From: Micromonospora lupini str. Lupac 08
Lineage (GTDB): Bacteria > Actinomycetota > Actinomycetes > Mycobacteriales > Micromonosporaceae
DNA: 64,000 nucleotides
Reading direction: 5' to 3'
Assembly: GCF_000297395.2 (NCBI RefSeq)
Contig: NZ_HF570108.1
Span: 4,243,200-4,307,199 of the forward strand
The notes beneath the pieces are model-generated. The model worked only from the letters and a program-made list of their open reading frames with translations, was not told the origin of the DNA and searched no databases. Position 1 is the stretch's first letter. Every line of letters starts with the position of its first letter. Positions 57,690 through 64,000 of this stretch are shown here, piece after piece. Made by a program: the position numbers and the translations under genes.

Positions 57690-58331
57690 GTGGGTGGCAC
57701 GTTGGCCGACGTCCTGGACGCGGCAGCACGCGGGCACTTCCCGCCCCCGGACGGCGGTACCACGATCGTGGCGCAGCACAGCAGTCGGGACGCCGGAGTG
57801 ATCGCCTTCACCGCGCACTCCGTGGTGTTCACCGACGAGGACCCCGACTGGGTCCGCGACACCCTGGCCGCCCTCGACTGCGACGGTCTGGCGGCCACGA
57901 TGAATCCGCGTTTCCTGGGGGCGCTGCTCGACCGCACCGGCCGGTCGACGGACACGATCGATCTGCTGACCGTCGCGTCCCCGCTCACCGGTGCTCCCCC
58001 GCTCGCGCTACGCGAGTTGACCGACGCCGACCATCCCCGCGAGGCCAGGGCGCGCAAGCGCCGTGACGACGTCCGCGTATGGGGGGCCGAGGGCGGCGTG
58101 GTCGTTCTCGGCCGTGGTGTGGCGGGTCGCTGGGAGGCGGCGATCGAGGTCGACGAGGACGTACGCCACCGGGGCCTCGGCCGGGCGCTGGCGACGGCCG
58201 CCCGGCATCTGGTGCCCGAGGGTCAGCCGGTCTGGGCGCAGCAGGCCGCCGGCAACGCGCGCAGCGTGCGGGCCTTCCAGGCGGCCGGTTTTCGACCGGT
58301 GGGAGCCGAAGCGCTGCTCCTGAAGAAGTAG
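57690..58331 (+). CDS. GNAT-family acetyltransferase
   Basis: This 213-aa protein starts at a GTG at 57690 with GGGGAGG upstream. The N-terminal ~100 residues are a lid-like region. The C-terminal GNAT fold shows the acetyl-CoA-binding motif EVDEDVRHRGLGRALATAARHLVPEG and the end strand SVRAFQAAGFRPVGAEALLL. Acceptor unknown. Shares its leader with the truncated gene before it. Confidence 0.85.
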   Translation: MGGTLADVLDAAARGHFPPPDGGTTIVAQHSSRDAGVIAFTAHSVVFTDEDPDWVRDTLAALDCDGLAATMNPRFLGALLDRTGRSTDTIDLLTVASPLTGAPPLALRELTDADHPREARARKRRDDVRVWGAEGGVVVLGRGVAGRWEAAIEVDEDVRHRGLGRALATAARHLVPEGQPVWAQQAAGNARSVRAFQAAGFRPVGAEALLLKK

Positions 58332-58361
58332 CCGCTCCGGCGCCCACCGCCCGCGCGGGCC

Positions 58362-59117
58362 TCACCCGTCGCTCAGGAACTCGTCGATCATCGGGGCCAG
58401 CCACTCGGCGCGCTGCGGAATCGTGGTGTGGGTGGTGCCCGGCAGGATGGCCAGCCGGCAGGCCGGCAGGCCGGTCAGGTCACCGGGCACCGCGCCGCCG
58501 AGCAACCGGAACATCAGCACCGCGTGCTCGGGCTGGACGATGTCCGAGTCGGCCAGCACGATCATGGTGGGCGCGGCCAGGGCCCGGATCTGCTCGGGCG
58601 TCCACCGCGGCAGGTTCGCGTCCAGCACCTTCATCTTGGTGACCAGATTCGCCCAGTCCGCCGGGTCCGGCGCGGTCCGCAGGTACTCCTCGTGGAACTC
58701 CGAACCGTGCAGGTGCTCCGGTTGCAGATCCTGGATCCCGTCCAGCAACCCCGGGTGCAGGCCGGCGTCCTCGAAGCTCACCGAGGCGAGCACCAGCCGC
58801 CCGACCCGCTCGGCGTGGTCGGTGCCCAGGCGCAACGCCACCGCGGCGCCCATGCTCCAGCCGTACACGTCCGCCCGCTCGACACCGAGCCGGTCGAGCA
58901 GCTCGACCACGTCGGCGGCGAAGTGCTCCACGGTCAGCGGCCGGTCGGCGTCCGGGGTGTGGCCGTGCGCCTGCAACTCCACGGCGATCACCCGCCGGGA
59001 CTTCGCCAGCAACGGCAGGATCGTGCCGAACGAGGTGCCGATGCCGGAGAGCGCGCCGTGGATGAGCACCAGCGGCCGGCCCTCGTCACTGCCATGTGTC
59101 TCGTGATAGATCTCCAT
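58362..59117 (-). CDS. Alpha/beta hydrolase
   Basis: This 251-aa protein starts at the ATG at 59117 (a GTG two codons upstream is possible). HETHGSDEGRPLVLIHGALSG holds the oxyanion hole, YGWSMGAAVAL the nucleophile Ser, VLADSDIVQPEHAVL the acid, and PGTTHTTIPQR the His. It is the common esterase/hydrolase fold. Convergent with the GNAT gene. Substrate unknown. Confidence 0.88.
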   Translation of the reverse strand: MEIYHETHGSDEGRPLVLIHGALSGIGTSFGTILPLLAKSRRVIAVELQAHGHTPDADRPLTVEHFAADVVELLDRLGVERADVYGWSMGAAVALRLGTDHAERVGRLVLASVSFEDAGLHPGLLDGIQDLQPEHLHGSEFHEEYLRTAPDPADWANLVTKMKVLDANLPRWTPEQIRALAAPTMIVLADSDIVQPEHAVLMFRLLGGAVPGDLTGLPACRLAILPGTTHTTIPQRAEWLAPMIDEFLSDG

Positions 59118-59438
59118 GTCCACACGGTGCGCCGGCGCGCTTACGGTCTGCTTTCGATCTCCTTCCCGAGGCCAGCACGAATGCCACCGTACGAAATTGT
59201 GGTTGGCCATCGACATTGAGGCGGTCGTTCTTGCTGGCCCGTGGGACGCGAACTCTCTCGGGATGAGTCGCCCTTCCGACGAGGCAATGGCGCAATGATT
59301 GATATTGGTTGATGCTTGCCTGGCTGCCGTCCGATTGTGGCCGATCCCGCACAGGCGGACGGCTTGGCCGCTCAGACCGCAGGGCGCCTTGGTGCTCGCC
59401 CGCCGGCGGCCGCCCCTCGATTACACAAGGAGTCGAAG

Positions 59439-60107
59439 ATGCCCACACCTAATGCAAGCGACCTGTCCGGGAGCGCAGCTTTTCAGGGACTACTGTCGGT
59501 TGGCCTGACGGTTTTGCCCGCGTACACCGCGGCGGTCCGCCACCTGACCGCCGATCAGATAGGCGTTCAACAGGCCGAGGCAGAGGCCTTGGCGCGACGG
59601 TTGCGCGCTCTGGCTCGGCAACGTTCGGAGATTCCCGAACCCGAACTGGCGAAGCTGGCCCATTTGGCCGGGCTCACCCCGACCGACATCAACGACATCA
59701 CGCACAGAGCTCTCACCCACGGGTTGGCGCTGATCGAGGCGTTCCCGGAACTGACATCAATGGACGATCACGCGAAAAACATGCTGATCTTCGACGCGAT
59801 GCGGCGTGACGAGGCGTTCATGAATGCGCTCAAGCGCGCGACCACCGACGGCGTCGCCGCCGGCGATCAAGCCAGCGCGTGCAAGAACGCATGTCTTCTG
59901 ACGTTCATGATGAAGCTGTTCGCCGCGCAGATCGATGCCGTTCAGCGGATGATGGCTTGCGCGGTCCTGGTATTCCCGCCGCTGGTCCTCGCCTGCGCCG
60001 CGGTCATGCTGATACTCATGATCGTGGCGATGACGAAAGCGAACAAGGAGTACACCCAGTGCATCGAGGACTGCCTGGAGGGAAAAGGAGGAGGAGGAGG
60101 GGATTAG
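59439..60107 (+). CDS. Unknown protein with two Cys pairs and a C-terminal membrane hairpin
   Basis: The ATG at 59439 is preceded by AAGGAG (59428-59433). The 222-aa product has a helical N-terminal domain (LTADQIGVQQAEAEALARRLRALARQ, LAKLAHLAGLTPTDINDITHRALTHGLALIEAF). It then has ACKNACLLTFMMKLFA, two hydrophobic stretches (MACAVLVFPPLVLACAAVMLILMIVA) and a terminal CIEDCLEGKGGGGGD. The two CxxxC pairs flank the membrane part. Codon use is a little less GC-biased than the surroundings. No family is recognised. An AfsR-like regulator follows 18 bp later. Confidence 0.7.
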   Translation: MPTPNASDLSGSAAFQGLLSVGLTVLPAYTAAVRHLTADQIGVQQAEAEALARRLRALARQRSEIPEPELAKLAHLAGLTPTDINDITHRALTHGLALIEAFPELTSMDDHAKNMLIFDAMRRDEAFMNALKRATTDGVAAGDQASACKNACLLTFMMKLFAAQIDAVQRMMACAVLVFPPLVLACAAVMLILMIVAMTKANKEYTQCIEDCLEGKGGGGGD

Positions 60108-60125
60108 CACTCCAGCCACACTAGG

Positions 60126-63100
60126 ATGACGGCCGTGCAGTTCGGGGTGCTCGGGCCGCTCGCCGTCACCACGGACGCCGGCGAGCCGGTGGCGGTGCCC
60201 GGCACCAAGGTGCGTGCCCTCCTGGCCGACCTGCTGACCAACCGCAACCAGGTCGTCTCCGCCGACCGGCTCATCGACGACCTGTGGGGCGACGACTCCC
60301 CCGCCAACCCCGCCGGCGCCCTCCAGGTGCGGGTGTCGCAGTTGCGCAAGGCGCTCAACGACGCCGAGCCGGGCGCCCGCGACCTCGTCGAGTCCCGCGC
60401 TCCCGGCTATCTGCTGCGGGCCGGCGCTGTCGACGCCGACCGGTTCGCCGAGCTGGCCCGGCACACCGACGTCGACAGGTTGACCGAGGCCCTCGGGCTG
60501 TGGCGGGGCGAGGCGTACGCCGACGTGGCGGACGCCGAGTTCGTCCGCGCGGAGGCCACCCGCCTCGCCGAGCAGCGCCTCGCCGTGCACGAGCGGCTCG
60601 CCGAGGCCCGGGTGGCCCGGGGCGAACACGACCTCGTCGCGGCCGACCTGGCCGAGCTGGTCGCCCGGCACCCGCTGCGCGAGGGCCTGCGGGCGGTGCA
60701 GCTCCGCGCGCTGTACGCGGCCGGTCGCCAGTCCGAGGCCCTGGACAGCTACGCCGACCTGCGGGACCGGCTCGCCGACGAGCTGGGCCTCGACCCCGCC
60801 CCGGAACTGGTCGCCCTGCACCGCCGGATCCTCGAACAGGACGCCGGCCTGAGCGCGCCGCCGAAGGCCGCGATCATCCGCAACAGCCTGCCCGCCCAGC
60901 TCGACGAGCTGGTCGGCCGGGGCGAGGCGCTTACCGAGCTGCGGGCGCTGCTGCCCGCGCAGCGCCTGGTCACGCTGATCGGGCCGGGCGGCGTCGGCAA
61001 GACCCGGCTGGCCACCGAGACCGCCCGCACCCAGTCCCTCCCCGACGGTGTCCTGCTGGTCGAGCTGGCGCCGCTGCCGGCCGGCGACCCGGGCGTCGCC
61101 GAACAGGTGCTCGGCGCGCTGGACGCCCGCGAGGCCGCCGGCACGACCCTGTCGGCCACCGACCGACTCGTCGCGGCGCTGCGGCAGCGACACCTGCTGC
61201 TCGTGCTGGACAACTGCGAACACGTCATCGAGCCGGTCGCCGCGCTGGTGGCCCGGCTGCTGCGCGACGCGCCCGGGGTACGCGTGCTGGCCACCAGCCG
61301 GGAGTCGCTCGGCCTGACCGGGGAGCTGCTCTGGGAGGTACCCCCGTTGTCGCTGCCCCAGGACAGCGACCCGGACGCGGTCCGGCGCTCGGCGGCGGCC
61401 CGGTTGTTCGCCGCCCGCGCCGCCGCCCAGCACCGCGGTTTCCGTCTCGACGAGACCACCGCGCCTGCGGTCGCCCAGCTCTGCCGCCGCCTGGACGGCC
61501 TGCCGCTGGCATTGGAGCTGGCGGCGACCCGGGTCCGCGCGCTGGGCCTGCGCGGTGTGGTGGACCGGCTCGACGACCGGTTCCGGCTGCTCACCACGTC
61601 CCAGCGCGACGTGCCGCGCCGACAGCGGACGTTGACCGCGGTGATCGGCTGGAGTTGGGACCTGCTCGACGAGGCCGACCGGGAGGTGCTCGCCCGGCTC
61701 GCGGTGTTCCGCGACGGCTGCACGCCGGAGGCCGCCGAGCAGGTCTGCCAGGCCGACCTGGACGCCCTCGCCCGGCTGGTGGACCGGTCGCTCGTGGTGC
61801 TTGACGACTCCCCGGCGGGCCCGCGCTACCGGCTGCTCGAATCGGTAGCCGCGTTCTGCCTGGACCGCCTGACCGACGCCGACGACGTGCGGGCGCGGCA
61901 CGCCGCCTACTACACCGACCTGGCCGAACGCGCCGACCCGGAGTTGCGCGGGGCGGAACAGCGCCGCTGGCTGGCGCTGCTGGACGCCGAGACGGCGAAC
62001 CTGCGCGCGGCGCTGGCCCACGGCGGCGGGCTGCGGCTGGCCGTCGCGCTGAGCTGGTACTGGTATCTGCGCGGCCGGCTCACCGAGGCGCGACGGGCCC
62101 TCGCCGTCCCGGGCGACCCGGCGCAGGAGTCCCGCGCGGCGCCGTGGCAGGTCGGCTTCGCGCTGCTGCGCGGCGAGGCGGTCACGCCGGCCGACATCCG
62201 TGCCGCGCTGGCCCACGACCCGGACGGCCGAGGCGCCTGGTTCGCGGCGCACGCGGTCATCACGCACAGCGAACTGGCCCTGGCCGCGGAGTTGCTGCCC
62301 AGCGCTCCCGCCGACGCGTGGACCGAGGCGGCGGTGCTCGCCTCCCGGGCCATGCTCGCGCACGCCGCCGGCGACCAGAGCACCCTGGAGTACGCCTCGA
62401 CGCGCAGCGCCGCGCTGTTCGCCGACCTCGGGGATCGGTGGGGGCGGCTCCAGGCGACCGAGTGGGTGGGTGGGCTGGCCGAGATGCGTGGCGAGCACGA
62501 GCGCGCGGTCGAGCTGCACCGCGAGGGACTGCGCTGGGCCGAGGAGTTGGAACTGTGGCCGCAGGTCGGCACCGAGCTGTCCTGGCTGGCCTGGCTGGCG
62601 GTGCAGACCCGCGACTACCCGCAGGGGCGTGAGTTGGCCGAGCGCGCGTACCGGCTGGCGGTCGAGCAGGACGCGCCGGGCGCGCTGGTCTTCGCCGGGA
62701 TGAGCCTCGGGTTCGCCGCCCGCCGCGACGGCAAGCTCGACCTGGCCGTCACCCACCTCACCCACCTCGCCGAGCGGGGGCGTGGCGAGACGCGTCCGGC
62801 GCTCTACCTGCCGATGGTCCTGGTGGAGCTGGGATACGCCGTCGAACAGGGCGGCGACCCGGACGCCGCGCTCGCCCTGCACGTCGAGGCGTACGAGGCC
62901 GCCGAGGCGATGGCCTCGCCCCGCGACGGGGTCGCCGCGCTGGAGGGAATGGCGTCGGCGGTGCGCTCGCCGGAGGCCGCCGCCCGGTTGCTCGGCGTGG
63001 CGGCGGCCGCCCGGCTGGCCCTGGAGGCCCCGGCCTCCCCGGCCGAACGCGACGAGGTCGACCGGGTGACCGGACGCGTCCGCGCCGCCCTGGGGCCGGA

Positions 63101-63167
63101 GCGCTTCGACGCGCTCGTGGACGAGGGCACGAAGCTGAGCCCGGGCGAGGCCCGGGCTCAGCTCTGA
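60126..63167 (+). CDS. AfsR/SARP-type regulator with NB-ARC and TPR domains
   Basis: This 1013-aa protein starts at the ATG at 60126. Residues ~1-90 are an OmpR-like winged DNA-binding domain (FGVLGPLAVTTDAGEPVAVPG, LQVRVSQLRKAL, LVESRAPGYLL). A BTAD domain follows (~95-245; LRALYAAGRQSEALDSYADLRDRLADELGLDP). The NB-ARC ATPase has the P-loop GPGGVGKTR near residue 286, Walker B LLLVLDNCEHV near 357 and GLPLALELAATRVRAL. The last ~350 residues are TPR-like. It is an AfsR-type activator, often of secondary metabolism. No biosynthetic cluster is adjacent, so the target is unknown. Confidence 0.9.
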   Translation: MTAVQFGVLGPLAVTTDAGEPVAVPGTKVRALLADLLTNRNQVVSADRLIDDLWGDDSPANPAGALQVRVSQLRKALNDAEPGARDLVESRAPGYLLRAGAVDADRFAELARHTDVDRLTEALGLWRGEAYADVADAEFVRAEATRLAEQRLAVHERLAEARVARGEHDLVAADLAELVARHPLREGLRAVQLRALYAAGRQSEALDSYADLRDRLADELGLDPAPELVALHRRILEQDAGLSAPPKAAIIRNSLPAQLDELVGRGEALTELRALLPAQRLVTLIGPGGVGKTRLATETARTQSLPDGVLLVELAPLPAGDPGVAEQVLGALDAREAAGTTLSATDRLVAALRQRHLLLVLDNCEHVIEPVAALVARLLRDAPGVRVLATSRESLGLTGELLWEVPPLSLPQDSDPDAVRRSAAARLFAARAAAQHRGFRLDETTAPAVAQLCRRLDGLPLALELAATRVRALGLRGVVDRLDDRFRLLTTSQRDVPRRQRTLTAVIGWSWDLLDEADREVLARLAVFRDGCTPEAAEQVCQADLDALARLVDRSLVVLDDSPAGPRYRLLESVAAFCLDRLTDADDVRARHAAYYTDLAERADPELRGAEQRRWLALLDAETANLRAALAHGGGLRLAVALSWYWYLRGRLTEARRALAVPGDPAQESRAAPWQVGFALLRGEAVTPADIRAALAHDPDGRGAWFAAHAVITHSELALAAELLPSAPADAWTEAAVLASRAMLAHAAGDQSTLEYASTRSAALFADLGDRWGRLQATEWVGGLAEMRGEHERAVELHREGLRWAEELELWPQVGTELSWLAWLAVQTRDYPQGRELAERAYRLAVEQDAPGALVFAGMSLGFAARRDGKLDLAVTHLTHLAERGRGETRPALYLPMVLVELGYAVEQGGDPDAALALHVEAYEAAEAMASPRDGVAALEGMASAVRSPEAAARLLGVAAAARLALEAPASPAERDEVDRVTGRVRAALGPERFDALVDEGTKLSPGEARAQL

Positions 63168-63186
63168 GGCGACGGCCAAGAGGCGG

Positions 63187-63741
63187 TCAGGCGGCGGCCT
63201 TCGGGCGGTACGAGGCGACGATCACGCCGCTCTTGTGCACCCGGGTGTCGACGAGGTCGAACGACGCCTGGAAGTCCGTCAGCGGCACCGTCAGGCTGGG
63301 CGTGCCCTGCAGCACCGGGTGGATCCAGAAGCGGACCTCGTCCACCAGGCCCGCGGTGATCAGTTGGGCGGTGACCGAGCCGAAGCCGTACTGGATGATG
63401 TTTCTGCCGTCCTGGGCCTTGAGCGCCGTGACCGCCTCGACCAGGTCGCCCTGGAGCACCTCCGTGTTGTTCCAGGTGGGGTTGGTGAGGGTGGTCGAGG
63501 CGACGTACTTCTTGACGTTGTTGAAGTAGGCGGCCCCGGTCATCGGGTCGCTCTCGTCCTGCTGCGGCCAGGCGACGGACATGCCGTCGTAGGTGGCCCG
63601 ACCCATCAGCATCGCGTCCGCGGCGTCGGTCAGCTCGCCGGCCACGACGATGGACTCCTCGTCGAAGTACGGGCCGGTCCACATCGGGTTCTCGATGACG
63701 CCGTCGAGGGTGATGTAGGTCGAGTTGATGAGCTTGCGCAT
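63187..63741 (-). CDS. DHFR/RibD-like reductase family protein
   Basis: This 184-aa protein starts at the ATG at 63741 behind AGGAG. RKLINSTYITLDGVIENP, DAMLMGRATYDGMSVAWPQ, NVKKYVASTTLTNPTWNNTEVLQGDLVEAVTALKAQDGRNIIQYGFGSV, and AGLVDEVRFWIHPVLQGT are hallmarks of the DHFR/RibD C-terminal family. It is an NAD(P)H-dependent reductase of unknown substrate, not a canonical folate enzyme. Convergent with the AfsR-like gene (19-bp gap). Confidence 0.9.
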   Translation of the reverse strand: MRKLINSTYITLDGVIENPMWTGPYFDEESIVVAGELTDAADAMLMGRATYDGMSVAWPQQDESDPMTGAAYFNNVKKYVASTTLTNPTWNNTEVLQGDLVEAVTALKAQDGRNIIQYGFGSVTAQLITAGLVDEVRFWIHPVLQGTPSLTVPLTDFQASFDLVDTRVHKSGVIVASYRPKAAA

Positions 63742-63812
63742 CGGAATCTCCTGGGTGTCTGTCGTGTTCTCCGGACACCCAGAACACTGCCGGCCGCCGC
63801 TTACGATTCGCT

Positions 63813-64000
63813 TCAGGTGCCCTTACCCGCGTCCTCGGCCGCACCTGAACTCGTGTCGACAAGCGGAATCGGCAGCGCCTGCGGGGCCGTCGTGCTGCCA
63901 CCTGTCGAGTGCGCCGGCGCGGGCCGGTCGTCGGTGCGGCTGTGCAGGCGTCCGCGCCCGGCCGGCCCGGGACGCCGGGTCACCTCGACTGTCACCATCC
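63813..64000 (-). CDS. Partial gene at the window edge
   Basis: An open frame ends at 63813 and continues past the right edge. The visible ~60 residues are Pro/Thr/Ser/Arg-rich (TDDRPAPAHSTGGSTTAPQ), ending SSGAAEDAGKGT. It looks like a disordered C-terminus of a larger protein. An ATG at 63998 may or may not be its start. No family can be assigned. Confidence 0.35.
   Translation of the reverse strand, partial: MVTVEVTRRPGPAGRGRLHSRTDDRPAPAHSTGGSTTAPQALPIPLVDTSSGAAEDAGKGT

Noticed and set aside
59757..63179. A 1140-codon minus-strand open frame
   Set aside because: It mirrors the AfsR-like gene. Composition is Gly/Arg/Gln-rich and it has no domain.
1..64000. CRISPR arrays, tRNA or rRNA genes
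   Set aside because: I saw no regularly spaced repeats, no CCA-ending cloverleaf and no rRNA-like sequence. Short tandem repeats found are within coding genes.

Overview
The window is high-GC actinobacterial DNA. GTG and TTG starts are frequent, Shine-Dalgarno boxes are strong, translationally coupled ATGA/GTGA overlaps are common, and there are many secreted carbohydrate-active proteins, LacI/MarR/SARP regulators and an actinobacterial-order urease operon. The best guess is a Micromonosporaceae member such as Micromonospora; this is an inference from style and gene content, with no database check. I see no rRNA, tRNA or CRISPR array.

Layout. 1-2.5 kb: the tail of a secreted sugar-active protein (F5/8C plus ricin-type lectin) facing a HAF-repeat exported protein. 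2.7-9.7 kb: small enzymes, a frameshifted SDR gene, a STAS / anti-sigma kinase / SpoIIE-phosphatase partner-switching set, a tandem pair of RlaP-like nucleotidyltransferases and a MOSC protein. 9.8-14 kb: a two-gene secreted operon (sugar dehydrogenase-like and LamG-like) divergent from a LacI-type regulator, with a striking palindromic operator between them. 14-28 kb: a nitrogen block made of the urea ABC transporter urtABCDE with a GlnR-like box upstream, a cytosolic AmiC/UrtA-like sensor, MarR regulators, a cupin, a quinone-oxidoreductase-like gene, and urease ureABCFGD. ureF carries a one-base frameshift. 30.8-36.8 kb: a sulfur-scavenging block (SsuD-like monooxygenase, ssuA-ssuC-ssuB, SBP56/methanethiol oxidase, and a membrane protein that could serve the oxidase). 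36.8-42.3 kb: an O-methyltransferase, an alpha/beta hydrolase, two tiny SH3-like secreted proteins, a metallophosphoesterase and an ESX/WXG-like protein with a small partner.

42.3-53.2 kb is an accessory, scrambled region. It holds HTH/TPR regulators, three Nudix sequences (one a remnant), an AT-richer orphan membrane gene, a transposase remnant, an IS701-family element inserted precisely at the CTAG end of an IS5/IS427-type element, and a 431-bp direct repeat (47756-48186 and 52794-53224, offset exactly 5038 bp) that duplicates the 3' end of a secreted glycosidase gene and its terminator. A perfect 21-bp-arm palindrome is read through in frame inside one regulator gene. 52.8-57.3 kb: two large secreted polysaccharide-active proteins. 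57.4-64 kb: a truncated gene with a duplicated leader, a GNAT acetyltransferase, a hydrolase, an unknown Cys-pair membrane protein, a 1013-aa AfsR/SARP regulator, a DHFR/RibD-like protein and a partial gene at the edge.

The best-supported functional stories are nitrogen (urea uptake, urea sensing, urease) and organosulfur use (sulfonate import and desulfonation next to methanethiol oxidase). The most unusual architecture is the 42-53 kb island.
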